Source of the DNA: Viscum album
Lineage: Eukaryota > Streptophyta > Magnoliopsida > Santalales > Viscaceae
DNA: 64,000 nucleotides
Assembly (NCBI GenBank): GCA_963277665.1
Contig: OY728147.1
Span: forward strand, 1,262,315,424-1,262,379,423
Direction of reading: 5' to 3'
Below are positions 10,801-23,655 of this stretch, piece by piece. The notes below the pieces were generated by a model. That model was not told the DNA's origin and did not search any database. It saw only the letters and a program-made list of their open reading frames with translations. Both the position numbers and the translations under genes were made by a program. Positions within the stretch are counted from its first letter, which is position 1. Each line of letters begins with the position of its first letter.

Positions 10801-13404
10801 GAAAATATTATGTTAATATTTAGAGCATTTTTGTAATTGATTTGTATCATTCATGGTCTAGTTTCAATGTATTCCATGTTATTGCAAGAATTTTAAAACT
10901 AATGTTTTTTACTTCTACGCATTTATTTTTTTAATGAATTTTTTACTATTTGATTTGGTCTTCCAGCTCATATCTCATTCATTTATTATTTTTCTTATTT
11001 CATATGTGTGTTCCCCTATGTTGGTGTACAATTTTTTTAGGTCAAAGAGGGATCAAGGTATGTCAACAGTTTGATTCATGTAGTGTGTTTTTTTTCTATT
11101 TCATTTTGTGAATCTAGTTATTCTATAAATTATATAGATTATTTATTTTTGATTTTATAAGGGGTTTGGTTTATTTAATATACTATATACAATAGGATAT
11201 GCAGTGTTGTTGGCATGAATTTGGGTAGAACTATTGATCTATGTAGATAGTGGAATTGAAAAAGAAAATGGTTGGTCACATAGTATGAGTGAATTGAGAC
11301 TATATTAGAATGTAAGTACTATGTATATTTTTCTTCCTCATATAGATTTCAAGAGTTTCACCTGATTGGAAGGGAAGTGGGCCTTGAGCATGCATACTTG
11401 ATAGAATCATTTCATTGAAAAATAACATTAATAAATCCATGTGTAAATAATATACATGTGGGTTTTCTCTATAATATTATTGGTCCTATGGTCTAGGTTA
11501 ATTGTAATAAAGAGTTAATTTTGATGTATACCAACTCTAAAAGAGAGGTGTGTAGTGTAATTAAGCTAAACATATTGGATTTTGAGTGTCTTGTTTGATT
11601 TTAACCCTCCCAACTAATATTAATAATAAGATTTAAAATATTTATGAGATTAATTACCAGATCCTTAAAAAGGAAAATGAGATTAAGGAAATGTTTTATT
11701 GATAAAATTTTATAAAATGGAAAAATCCATTAGTTTATGTGATTATGTATATTCCCCAATATCCATATAAAATAAGGTATATCAAAGAGTACTCAAATGT
11801 GAAGAGGTCTGTTGTTATCTATTCTTAAAGGATTCATATTACAAAAAATGATATTACAAAAATAAATGATTCTCAAATTTTCTAATGGTGATAGAGAAGT
11901 TATAGATATCATTATCATATTTTGATGATGAGGGGGAACATATCCAAAAAATCAAGAATGCACATAATATTATAGTAAGTATTAATGATAAGATTTATCT
12001 TCTGATCGAGGATCAATACACTATAATATTCCACAAGTATTATGAATGAAATATCATTGAGGATAATTATCTATAGATAAAGTATCAGAGTATTTGTAAA
12101 ATTGAAATGAAGTTTGAAGGATATCCTATTTTTTCCTATATAAAAATTACAAAGAAATGAACCCATTTGGTTTGTTATCTTGTAATAATTTTTGAATTTT
12201 TATTCATAAATATCCTATTATTGCATGATTTTTTTCTTGTTAAGGGAAATTCCAAAAAAATACAGTTATTTAGATATGGGGCCATTATTCTTATATTTTA
12301 CATTCTTTATTTTTGTGAATGTTCTGTCTGAATTTTTATCTTGTATTCTAAAAAGTATTGAATTATCTCTCAATTCTCACCTACATTTTAGCTTTAATAG
12401 ATTTGAATTCTATAAATGGCCTATTGATGATTTTATTTTAGGTGTATTTGTATAAATATTACTAAGATATATAATACCTAACACTAAATTATAGAGAACT
12501 TCCCTTATAATAGAATTAGGTAATTTTAAACAGCTACTTTATAGGATGACATGAAATCATTTAAGTTGTTAATAATTTTCATTTTTCTTCAATGATAGAT
12601 GGATGATACTATGGTATTTAAAAATCTAAATCAGTTGTGAATGTTCCACTAGCGTTTTTTACTTTTATGATCAAATATTAGGACTTAGATTCTAATTGAC
12701 CATTGTATGGATGATGAAACTTTTTAATAAAGGCTTTCCTAGATAAATTCTGGCCTTCTCAACTCTTGGTTATATGGTGTTCATAGAATTAATTTCCTAT
12801 ATAGCACAGAGATGATATTTTCATACATAAGTAATAGTTCTTCTATGATATGGAATGTCTTGGAGGTATTAATTACACTGTTATTGCAATCTTATTTGGG
12901 ATATTTACTATGAAGATGTGAAGGTATACACAAGTTTATTGGTGGATGAATTCAGTGGAGAACCTAAGACCTTATAGAGGAATCAATTTCACAAATGGTT
13001 CTTCATCATTCATAATTTATTAAAGATAGTTCATGTTGGATAGTCAATAATTGTAATTTTAATTTATGTTTTTTATCCCTATGTATTTTCTTCTAATGTT
13101 TATTTTACTACTATAAACTTATTGCACCTCAAGTAATCATTTAAACCCTATTTTTCATTAATAAATCTTTGAGAGAGTAGGAATTGCTTTACCAACTCAT
13201 GCATCCAAAAATAACTGAATATCAATACCATGATCATCATCATCATCATCATCATCATTATTTTTATTATTGATTTCTAGGGATTGACCCCCTAACATCG
13301 CTTATTATGCATGTATTTTTTGAAGGCACTGTTGTTGGGGATACTATAGAATCATGTAATGTATAGAAGATATGGTTACAGTAGTAGATAATATAATATA
13401 AGGA
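10801..13404. other. Unrecognised AT-rich sequence
   Basis: I find no domain or repeat family I can name here. The longest frame (12,225-12,455, plus) is hydrophobic and resembles nothing I know. A perfect ATC microsatellite lies at 13,233-13,259. The right limit is the target-site duplication of element A. Given the surroundings this is probably eroded transposon. Confidence 0.4.
13233..13259. repeat. (ATC)n microsatellite
   Basis: About nine ATC units in a row, followed by an ATT-rich tail. Confidence 0.9.
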
Positions 13405-13409
13405 GTAGT
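13405..13409. repeat. Target-site duplication GTAGT, left of element A
   Basis: GTAGT directly precedes the left LTR and recurs at 23,767-23,771 directly after the right LTR. Five bases is the usual duplication for Ty3/gypsy integration. Confidence 0.7.
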
Positions 13410-14556
13410 TCTCATGAACCGCCTTCTCTAAGATGAGGGAAGGGATGAAAAAGTTCCCTATCCTTACTTCCATAAGATGAAGGAGAGATAATGACCCCCA
13501 AGTACCACCTTCAGTAGGCCCCGAAGTGGAGAATAACACCAAGGGTATAGAATCTCACATAAATGGAAGGAATTACCCTTTTTATAGAACAATAATGGGA
13601 GATAAGATGGTAAATCCTAGTAACACCAAAGACTAAGGTAAAAGTAAATCCAAGAATAAATTCCCACATGCATGTTCAAAAGTAAAACTGATACAAAGTA
13701 AGACAAAACTCTCAAATAAAGTACAAAATCAAAAGAAAATAAACAACAATAGCAACTATCCCAACACCCAAGCTAGTAATGTCTAGAACAGTCCTCAAAG
13801 TACTCATAGAAACCTAATTTTTTTTATATGCATAGGGTGAGGATACAAGTATACTCAGTAGGGAAATGGAAGCTACTCGTGCACAAGTGATGGAACATAC
13901 TAATTCCCTTGTGAGAAAATAGAATAACCTCAAGCACCAACCAAGGAATACTAACAATCCCAACCTCACCAAGGAACACTCACCCAAGTAATTCAAGTAA
14001 AGTAAAGTAATAATATAATCACATTGATATTGGGGTACCCTGCACCACTTTCCTACTTGTTAACTGCTCATTCCTAATGATCTGATGTCTTGATTCTACC
14101 ACTCTTTCCATAGGCAGTCTCACTTCCGCAACCTTCCTACACACACCTTGTCCTCAAACCACACACAACCACTCCCGTAGAAACCTGGTCCACAACAACC
14201 ACCGCCACTCCTGAAGACACCTAGGTATCAACAACCACAGACCATGCCTAAAGACACCTTGGCCTCATCTCAAAAAGACTTGGGAAAACAAACCCAACCC
14301 GCAAACACCTAGGCCCCTCATCTAAAACAAACCATTACCTACAGAATATTGGACTATGGTAAGCCTCAATCCATTATAGGATGCCCAAGTACACTAGAGC
14401 AGCAAGATCCATAAGAGGGTGTGAGGAAGAAAAGAAGTAACCAGCCATCCATCCTCTCACCGAGATGTTGGGAAATACAACCTCCCTCATGAAATAGAGG
14501 TGTTCGGTACATAGTGCTCAACAAGGGAGGGGTGTGTATAGAAATCTCAAGGAGAT

Positions 14557-14578
14557 AATATATATATATATATATATA
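14557..14578. repeat. (TA)n tract within LTR
   Basis: About ten TA units. The matching position in the other LTR (21,797-21,817) is instead a TCTA repeat, so this site changed after insertion. Confidence 0.85.
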
Positions 14579-16089
14579 AGAAATCGATCACTCAGCCCCA
14601 ACCTATAGGTTTCATACAAACAGACAACAAGCCCACACTAGCACTGCTTTTGATACTACCCCTATATGAACAACAATATGACAACCAATTACAAGCATAA
14701 ACCCAACCCCCTTTTTGTTCAATTTACATTTTTTTATTTAAGGGGATTCACTTTAAATTATTCTGTTACTACTGGGAAAATAAAAACTGTAAACATACCA
14801 AGCAACAAACAAAACTGAACTGTAGTCCTCCTGCACAAAAATAAAAAAATACACTTGAAGTCCCACTACACATCCCAATTCAACTACTATCAACTATCAT
14901 TATTCAAAGTGATACCTCCCATTACTTCTCTCACAACCCAATCCTATAGCCCCACTACCCAAACAAATCCCCAATGTAGTCCCACAACATAACGAGTCTA
15001 TTTCCACAATAGAGTCCCACTGACTGATGTCTCTTTGCGACCACAACACAACATAAAGGCAACTCAACTGCCTACAAGTTCATGAATTCCACAATCAATC
15101 AATCTCTCATACTGAGACACTAACATGCCCCCCATAAAACCCCACATACGAAGCCCATAGAACCCATACAAGAACACACAACTCATAACCACAACCATCA
15201 TACCAATAGTATTCAAATTTAACTAAAAAGGGTTCTTTAATTTCCACTTGAATATAACTAGGGTGATCACAGAACAAGTTTGACCCTGAGGAATCTCTTT
15301 ATTTAACCAAGTTTATGTGATTAATTAGATTTCATGTTACATTTGTACATCAAAACATGGAAATGAAATATAACACCACCAGTGAATAATAAAAGACCAC
15401 CAACATACATGATTTTTAGAAGGAATACAACCAAAATATCCATGAAAGAATCAAATATAACAAAATAAAATAGGCGACCAAAATCAAACCACACCCTGCC
15501 CATTATTTTATTTGTGAGAGTTATCTTTTGATCATATTAAATCCTTGTTTAATTATCTTTTCAAGAAGAGTATCTGGATATTCCTTATAAGGAACCATTA
15601 ACATACCCACCCCACATGATGCACAATTGAAGATAAACAAAATAAAATATCTACTTGGATGATCAAATATCAAAGTTCCTTCTTTCACCGAGAATAAGGG
15701 ATGATGCAACTTGTAGGAATAACTCCAAATCTAAGTATAAAGGGCTCCAGAATGGGCACATGACTCATCTTAGAAGGAAGTCTCTAGGCGCATCAAGAGA
15801 AAAAAATGGAATAAGTAAGATAAGATCTCAGTCTAATAAGAGGCAATATCCTAAAATCAGGGAGACCATTTCGAAGTATTTAAAAGTCGAATTTTGGTTT
15901 AACCATGTGGATTGGAGGTTTCACATGTTGGAATTATTTGATATTTAAAAATTCCCCACAGAAATGGTGGAGATAGACCAGCGGACGGTAGTGATTTGAT
16001 AGATTAACTTTAAATGGAGAAAAACATGTAATAGGGGTGAAACTAGAAAAACTAGGAAAAATTGGAAATGAGTCACTGATGGGTAAGTC

Positions 16090-16430
16090 ACCAATGCTAC
16101 GGTACCGATGTTGAGCCACCAATGCTGAGCTACCGATGCCGCGACCTACAAAAAAAATGACCTACCAACACCCTAACCTTCCAACACCCTGACCTACCAA
16201 CCCCCTGACCTACCTATGCCCTGACCTATTGACGCCCAGACCTTCCAACACCGACGCCCCTGAATCACCGATGCTGATGCCCCTAACTCACCAATTCCGA
16301 TGCCCCTAACTCACCGATGCCGACACCCCTGACTCACCAATGATGACACCCCTAACTCACTAATGAACTTACATGATGATGTACTAACATACCGATTCTT
16401 TAACAAGCCGATGCACTGAAATACTGGCAG
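16090..16430. repeat. Degenerate minisatellite in element A 3' LTR
   Basis: Short units built around CTGACCTACCAACACC (about 16 bp) pass into units around CACCGATGCCGACACCCCTG (about 24 bp). The matching part of the other LTR lies at 23,300-23,655, with different unit composition. Confidence 0.8.
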
Positions 16431-16538
16431 AAAACTTGAAATTTAGAATACTCTTGAAATGATCCACCGTTTCCTCCTAGAACACCTCAACATTGGATTT
16501 TCACAAAGGAAGGTCCTGGGTAGATTTGGGTTATTACA

Positions 16539-16575
16539 TCAGATACCTCTTAAACTATTCTCATCCCTAATAATT
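16539..16575 (-). promoter_or_regulatory. Polypurine tract region of element A
   Basis: In element sense the sequence before the LTR reads GGGATGAGAATAGTTTAAGA, then GGTATCTGA, then the LTR start TGTAATAACCC. This is a weakened form of the purine tract that normally precedes a 3' LTR. From here to about 17,050 is untranslated or eroded internal sequence without a recognisable domain. Confidence 0.5.
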
Positions 16576-17049
16576 TCAAAACTATCCCAGAATAAAAGAG
16601 GTCCGAACAACCATCCTTTAAGATACCTATCAGGAGTAAACCACCTTATGTTGTTCTAAATTTAGAGAAAAAACCTCAACATGCAAGGAAACCTCCTTGA
16701 CATATATCTCCTAAATAACTGTAGAAAAACTACCACTCCTCTCCCTCAAGTAACCACACAAGAAACAAAAGTCACACCATCCGAACCCATGGATTAGGGA
16801 CCTCCTTCCTCCATGTTAAGATACTATCTACTTTGGATGGAACTAACTCACCCACACGGGTTTAATCTAATCCACATTAATACATCTCAATTAGGGATCA
16901 GGTTATCCCCTCCCCATATTCAATAATTTTCATACAAAATCAGAGAACATGGAAGAAACTTATCAAACAGTAAGTAGGGTCAAACATTACATCATAAACA
17001 AAGCACAAAACAAACACATGAGAAAAACTTAGAACAGATCTGGGTACTG

Positions 17050-18330
17050 GGTACACATATGTGCCTCCCATCACCAAGTACTCTCCTTGAGGCTACCACG
17101 CCACCATAACACATGAACCAAAGGAATGGTCCATCCATGAAGAACCTTATCCTTACGATCCCTGATTTTTACTGGCCGCTCCACAAACTTAGTGTAAGTC
17201 TCAACATACAACTATCCCCTATTTAGGATGTGGGAGTCATCGTTTAGATACCAAAAAAACTGAGAGATATGAAAGACGTTTTGGACCCTATCCAACCATG
17301 GTGGTAACTCTAGCTGATATGACACCTTTCCAACTCATTCCAACACCTCGAAAGGTATGATGAACCTAGGAGAAATCTTACTCCCCCTGCCAAACCTCTA
17401 CTATCCCTGAGGGGAGAACTTTAAGAAGACAAGGTCCCCAAATTCGAACTCCAAAGGTCTCCTCCTATGATTAGAATACAACTTTTACCAGTCTTGAGCT
17501 ACCTTCATCCTTTCATGCACAAGCTGAACCTTCTCCATTGTTCTCTTCACCACCTCTAGGCCAAGAACACTAGCCTCCCTAACCTCTATCTAGTATATGG
17601 GTTAACAACATGGTATTCTGTATAGGGATTTGAATGGTTCCATGCCAATGGTAGAGTGATAGATATTATTTTAAGAAAATTATAATGCGTGAAAGTGTCG
17701 TACCCGTGATCCTATGAAGTCCAGAACACACGCTTCCGGTATATCCTCCAATGTTTGGATGGTCCTCTCTATCTGTCCATCTATCTGAGGGTGGAAAGAA
17801 GTGCTGGGGAGTAAATGGGTGCCAAAAGCACACTTTAATCCCTTATAGACTCGTGAAGTAAAGAGTATATCCCAATCCAAAATGATGTATCTTAGAAATC
17901 CATGCAGCCATACCACTTTACCCACGTAACTCTATGTTAAGGCATCCATTTTTCTCGCATCCTTAACCGATACGAAGTGAGTCTATTTTGTTAATCGATC
18001 CACCACTACCCAGATTCCATCATAGCCTCCCTTATCCCTAGGTAGTCTTGTGACAAAATCCATCAATACATCATTCCAATTCCACTCAAGAACATCTAAG
18101 GGATGAAACAGACAGCCAGTAACAAGGTGCTCAGCCTTCACCTGCTAACACATGAGGCACCTTGCCACAAACTCTTCCACTACATACTTCACTCTGAGCC
18201 ACCAAAACTAGCCTCTCATGCCCTAGTACATCTTAGAGACTCCTGAATATACCACCAAGTGTGATATATGGAACTCACCAAGAACTCCCTCGTACATTGC
18301 CACTGGGAAAAAAAACTTCCCAAGGAGAAA
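17050..18330 (-). pseudogene. Ty3/gypsy integrase remnant (element A)
   Basis: Read on the minus strand this is a nearly complete gypsy integrase with stops. In order: EEFVARCLMC followed by QVKAEH (zinc-binding, about 18,180-18,120); [20 protein letters not shown] and [11 protein letters not shown] (start of the catalytic core, about 18,080-17,990); LHGFLRYIILDWDILFTSR, HLLPSTSFHPQIDGQIERTI and QTLED (17,925-17,740, an 81-residue open frame); RRRPLEFEFGDLVFLKFSP (about 17,460-17,410); then the chromovirus-type tail. In the SDRDP block one catalytic Asp position is changed (LDWD). It follows the RNase H tail directly and leads to the polypurine tract, as in an intact element. Confidence 0.9.
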
Positions 18331-18548
18331 CATTCGATTCTGAATATCCTCCGACCATCCCTTTGAAGCATCACCCTAGCTAACGTGATCATGCATCACT
18401 TCAGCCACTGAGTATCCCCACTGAGACTCCTCCACTTGTCTTACCAATGAAGACTACACTATCATCTGGAACATACATCCTCTACCATCCTCCACTCTCA
18501 TTCCTAGATGTAAAATATTCAACTCCTCCATTGCCTTTTATGTGTCCA
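18331..18548 (-). pseudogene. RNase H tail / linker remnant, next to a deletion (element A)
   Basis: The minus-strand translation gives KAMEELNILHLGMRVEDGRG and a linker resembling the RNase H-integrase spacer of plant gypsy elements. It is joined directly to the first part of RT at about 18,548, so roughly 1.3-1.5 kb of RT and RNase H expected between the two is missing. The family assignment of this short segment rests partly on its position. Confidence 0.6.
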
Positions 18549-19190
18549 CAAACTACCAAACTTATAAGGCACCATCCGATACAGAGCCATCAAAATTGGA
18601 TGGGCATTGGGTTGTAAGTCTATCTCGAACTAAACATCACATCAAGGGGGTAGAGTCACAACCTATTCGAGGAAGATGTATAGGAACTCACTGAAAATCC
18701 ATGGAACTTCCACCATCTCTGAGTCTACTAATTCCACTAATAGTTCTGTTAACAAAGAAAGAAGTGAATCCACACACCAACTTCCCTCATGGAAAATATG
18801 CTTGCCAACGAAATCTAGATGCTAGCCGCCCATATTTAAGAACATGCGCCTCCTATGGAAGGAGTTGATAATAGCATGCACAAAAAAAATCCATTCGATA
18901 CCAAGGATGACATTGTATGGCTGAATTTGTAGCAGAAGAAGATCCCCACTGGACTAATGCGGCCCCAACATCAGTCTACATCCCTGAAAAGCATCAAATA
19001 GGCTAGTCTGACCTAAAACTAGCTTATTGAACACTAGATTCATGGAAATCATATCTACGTCTAGACCCAAGTCATGGGATAGATTGCGTGCAAAAAAAGA
19101 TTGATAAACTCCTATATTAAACAAGGCACATGAAAGAGTACTAAACATACTGATCACTCCTTGAACAACTTCTGGCCCCACTGGAATTGC
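18549..19190 (-). pseudogene. Aspartic protease and RT N-terminus remnant (element A)
   Basis: A 75-residue open frame (19,181-18,954) carries VVQGVISMFSTLSCALFNIG and then VYQSFFARNLSHDLGLDVD. It matches the gypsy protease block VVxGxIPVFSTxARVLFDSG, with the catalytic DSG changed to NIG. Downstream on the minus strand, YNVILGIEWIFFVHAIINSF (about 18,925-18,866) matches FDVILGMDWL. It is followed by the RT entry segment FEIDLQPNAHPILMALYRMV (about 18,630-18,572), matching EFxIDLxPGTxPISxAPYRMA. Stops interrupt the reading. Protease and the start of RT are present; the polymerase core is not. Confidence 0.85.
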
Positions 19191-20600
19191 TGTCTCTGCG
19201 GCGTGAAACTACCCACACCCAACCCCTCTTCCCCTAAGCTATCGAACTCTTCCCTGATCATGCCCTAGTTGAGGTCCCTAAGGAAATATTTGAGTGTGGC
19301 CTCCTTCAGCACCATTTTAACTCGGTGGAGCGGGATCTCACTGCCCCTGCTGCTGGAAAATCCTGACTGGGAACTGCTGCTGCTGAGGTGGGCACTAAAC
19401 CTACCCACCCCCACTGTACTACACATGGACAGGGAACTAATTCTGAAGATTCCCATGACTTCCACAGACAAAGAACCATAGTCCGAGGCCCATGGGGAAA
19501 GGATGAGGATCAGGAGATCAGAACTGGAACTGCTGAGGCCTACTCCCTATTGGAAATAACCTGAAAGGCCCTGACACTGGAGACCTACCGCTAATGAACT
19601 TACCCTTTAACAAAATTATGTGGATCCATTCTTGTAGAACACCTCCTAGAATATGTATCCCCTACACCACTTCATCCTTCTTCTGAACCACCATGTATGT
19701 TGGTAGAGTGAAGGGAGTAATAGCATACTAAAGAGAAGGTCAGAGTGCCTCATCCAAGTGTCTTGTTTAAAACCCCTCATCCATAAAGAGATCCAGCGAA
19801 AAACAAAGGAGATCCTTGAACTTGATCCCCAGTTCCCTCACCTACATACTCCCTTTCTAGAGGGAGAGAAGCTCCTGCCTCTTCTTGGCCTTTATCAGGG
19901 AAGAAAGGAATTATGCTGGGAACACCTTCTCAAATTCATCCCCTGATATATTAGTCTCCTTCCTCTCTCTGAGGTAAACATCCACAACTGATGCAACACA
20001 CCTTTCATCGGGCTCCCTACTAGAGGAATCTAGTACACTGTCGGAGCCCAAATCAAGCTGAAAGCGATCACCAACTCTTTGAGCCTGCTCTCCGTATCCA
20101 TGTCTGAGATGACACCCTCATAATTTTCTAGGGTTTGCTGCTGGAAGGCACAAAGCATCTTCTTCCCCTGGTCATCCTCCTCGTCTTGATTGACCCTATG
20201 TTGATCAACCAGATCAACCTACTGGGCATCAACTACTCGTAACACTCATAGATGATGTCCGAGTGCCATAGTTGAAAATAGAAACAAAAAACTCCGAAGC
20301 CCAAGTAGTGTGAAAAATTTCTTTTAATTTTATTTTAACTCTTCATTTATTTTAGATTCCCAAAACACCCAAGACACACAAGAATAAAAGTCATTATGAT
20401 GAATATACCTTTCCTAGGGTATCTAACATGCAATCAGTGTAGCCTCACTTGGTCATTCAATAGGTCTAGAGTCCTTACATCGGATCACGAGGGGCCCTAA
20501 AATACCATGTCCTAGCCGGTCTTCCCTGACCTACCTCATGCACCAGGATTTCCTAACACTGCTTCCCTACTATTCGATGCAATCCTTACTATGCCTAACC
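19191..20600 (-). pseudogene. Presumed gag region of element A
   Basis: By position this is gag, which forms the particle in live elements. It lies between the primer-binding site and protease, on the minus strand. I cannot match its core confidently. A serine/glutamine-rich frame at 19,265-19,471 resembles the low-complexity linker usually found near the gag zinc knuckle. No CCHC knuckle with all cysteines was found. Frames on either strand here (for example 19,269-19,481 and 19,758-19,946, plus) are most likely shadows. Confidence 0.45.
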
Positions 20601-20629
20601 CAAAAATCTATCATATCCTTCAACCATTA

Positions 20630-20641
20630 TCTCTGATACCA
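20630..20641 (-). promoter_or_regulatory. Primer-binding site of element A (initiator tRNA-Met type)
   Basis: TCTCTGATACCA on the plus strand is TGGTATCAGAGA in element sense. It differs at one base from the standard plant initiator-tRNA-Met site TGGTATCAGAGC. It lies 3 bases from the 5' LTR end at 20,645, which supports the LTR limit and the minus orientation. Confidence 0.85.
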
Positions 20642-21796
20642 TTATATCATGACCCGCCTTCTCCAAGATGAGGGAAGGAATGAAAAAGTTCCCCACCATT
20701 CCTTCCTCAAGACGAAGGAGAGATAATGACCCTCGATTCCCACCTTCAATAGGCCCTAGAGTGGAGACTAGCACCAAGGGTATAGAATCTCACATAAATA
20801 GAAGGAATTAACCTTTTTATAGAACAAGATCAGGAGATAAGATGGTAAATCATAACAACACCAAAGACTAAGGTAAAAGTAAATACAATAATCCATTCCC
20901 ACATGCATGTTCAAAATTAAAACTGATACAAAGTAAGGCAAAACTCCCAAATAAAGTTCCAATGGAAAGGAAACTAAACAGAAAAAACAACTATCCCAAC
21001 ACCCGAGCTAGTAAGGTCCATCACGGTTCTCAAAGTACTCCTGGAAACCTGAAAACAAATTTATATATGCAGGGTGAGCATACAAGTATACTCAGTAGGA
21101 AAAAAAGCTACTAATGCACAAGTGATGGAATATACTAATGACCCTGTGAGAAAATAGTAGAACCTCAAGCACCTACCAAGGAATACTAACCATTCCAAAC
21201 TCATCAAGGCACACTCACCCAAGTAATTAAAGTCAAGTAAAGTAATAATATAAGAACATCAACATTTGGATACCCTTCACCACTTTTCCACTGGTTAAAT
21301 ACTTATTCCTAATGATCTGACGTCTTGATACTGCCAATCTTCCCACATGCAGTCCTACTTCTGCAACCTACCTACACACACCTAGGACTCAAAATGCACA
21401 CAACCACACACACAGATAGATAGGCCACAACAACCACCACCACACTCGAAGACACATGGGCCTCAACAACCACACACCATGCCTGAAGACACCTGGTCTT
21501 TATCCTGAAGATACTTGGGAAAACAAACCCAGCCTGTAAATACCTAGGACCCTCATCCAACAAAAAAAATTTACCCAAATAATCTTGGACTATGGTAAGA
21601 CTCAAGAAATTATAGCCTGCCCTGGTTTGCCCAAGTGGTAAGATCTGGAAGAGGGTGTGAGGGATAAAATCAGTAAGCAACCATCCATCCTCCCACTAGG
21701 ATGATGGGAAAGATACACTCCCCCATGAAATGGAGGTGTTCAGCACATAGTGCTAAATAAGGGTGGGGTGTATCTAAAAAACATAAGGTTATAAAA

Positions 21797-21817
21797 TCTA
21801 TCTATCTATCTATATAA
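21797..21817. repeat. (TCTA)n microsatellite within LTR
   Basis: Four to five TCTA units; the other LTR has a TA tract at this position. Confidence 0.85.
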
Positions 21818-23299
21818 GCAATCAAACACTCAGCCCCAACCTATGGGTTTCACACGAAAAAAAAACAAGACCACACCAACACTGCTTTTGCTGCTACCCC
21901 TATATGCACAAACATATATCAACCACTTCCAAGCATAAACCCAACCCACTTTTTGTTCAATTTCCATTTATTTATTTAAGGGGATTCAATTTAAATTATT
22001 CCATTACTACTAAGAAAATAACAACCACAACTATACAAAGAAATGAACAAAACCGAACTACAGTCCCACTGCACAACAACACAAAAATGGATTTTCAATC
22101 CCACTGCACGTCCCCATTAAACTACTATCAACTATCATTCTTAACATTGATACAACCCATTCCTTATCTCACAACCTAGTCCTATAGTCCCACTACCCAA
22201 AAAAATTTCCAATGCAGTCCCACTGTATAACAAGTCCAAAACCACACCACAATCCCACTGCTCGACATCGCTTCACGACCACAACACAACATAAAGGCAG
22301 TTCAACTACCTACATGTTCATCCATTCCACAATCAATCAATCTCTCAGATTGAGACACCAACACCCCCTGTACCACCCCACATACCAAGCCCACATAAAC
22401 CATACTAGAACACACATCACATAACCACAACCATCAGACCAAGCATATTCAAATTTAATTGACATGGATTATTTAATTTCTAATTGAATATAACCGGGGT
22501 GATCACAGAACATGTTTGACCCTAGTGTATCCCTTTATTTATCCTAATTTACGTGATTAATTATATTTCATGTTACATCTATACATCAAAAAATTACAAG
22601 AAAATAGAACACCACCAGTTCACAAGAAAAGGCCACCAATGACCATGATTTTCATAATTCATGCAACAACAATAGCTATGAAAGAATCAAATATAACAAA
22701 ATAAAATTGGTGACCAACATCAAACCACACCCTTCCAATTATTTTATTTGTGCGAGCTATATTCTGATCATAATAATCATTGTTTAATTCTATTTTAAAG
22801 AAGAGTATCTAGCTGTTCCTTAAAAGGTACCATTGACATACCCACCCCACATGATTCACAATTAAAGAGAAGAAAGAGAAAATACCTACTTGGATGATCA
22901 AAGATCGAAGTTCATTATTTCTCCAAGAACATGGGATTGTGCGGCTTGCAGGAAGAACTCCAAGGATGAGCGGAAAGGGATCCAACATGGGTGCACAACT
23001 CATCTTGAGAGGAAGTCTCTAGGCGCATCAAGAGAAATGAAAAGTAATAAGGAAGAGAGGATCTTGGATTAAGAAGAGGCCATATCCTAAAAGTAGGGAG
23101 ACCATTTCAGATTACTTAAAAGTCGGATCGTGATTTTACCACATGGATTGGTGGTTTCACATCTTGGAATTAATTAATATTTAATAATTCCCCTTGGAAA
23201 TGGAGGAGATAGACCAGCGGACAACTATGAGTAGATATATTAACTTTAAACATATAAAAAAAATGTAATAGGGGTGAAACTAGAAAATATGGGAAAACT

Positions 23300-23655
23300 G
23301 GAAATGAGTCACCGACACTAAGCTACCAACACTGAGCCGCCGATTCTAATCTATCGATGCAATGACCTATCAATGCAATGAATTACTGATGCCCTGACTT
23401 ACCAACACCCTGAACTACTAACACTAATTCCCCTAACTCACCGATGCCAACACCCCTGACTCATTGATGCCGATGCCCTTGAATCATTGATGCCGACACC
23501 TCTGACTCACTGATATCGATGCCCCTAAATCACCTATGCCGATGAAATTGACTCACAGATGCATTGACTTGCTAACACACTAACATGCTGACACACTGAC
23601 ATTCCAATGCACTAACATTCCAACACACTAACATGCCGACGCGCTGACATGCCAA
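23300..23655. repeat. Minisatellite in element A 5' LTR with a clean 16-bp array
   Basis: The block starts with degenerate 12-24-bp units and ends in successive 16-bp units at 23,580, 23,596, 23,612, 23,628 and 23,644: CTAACATGCTGACACA, CTGACATTCCAATGCA, CTAACATTCCAACACA, CTAACATGCCGACGCG, then a partial unit. The other LTR has a less regular version. Confidence 0.85.

Larger units (their letters stand above)
13410..16538 (-). repeat. 3' LTR of element A
   Basis: This aligns along its length with 20,645-23,766. In element sense it starts TGTAATAACCC (16,538 downward). Its other end, near 13,410-13,420, reads GGTTCATGAGA in element sense. Long shared blocks include GGGTATAGAATCTCACATAA near 13,540 and CAATCAATCAATCTCTCA near 15,090. 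It carries a TA tract at 14,557-14,578 and a degenerate short-period repeat at 16,090-16,430. Frames inside it are not genes. Confidence 0.9.

Noticed and set aside
12225..12455. 76-residue hydrophobic plus-strand frame
   Set aside because: No recognisable domain, splice context or homologue; composition explains it.
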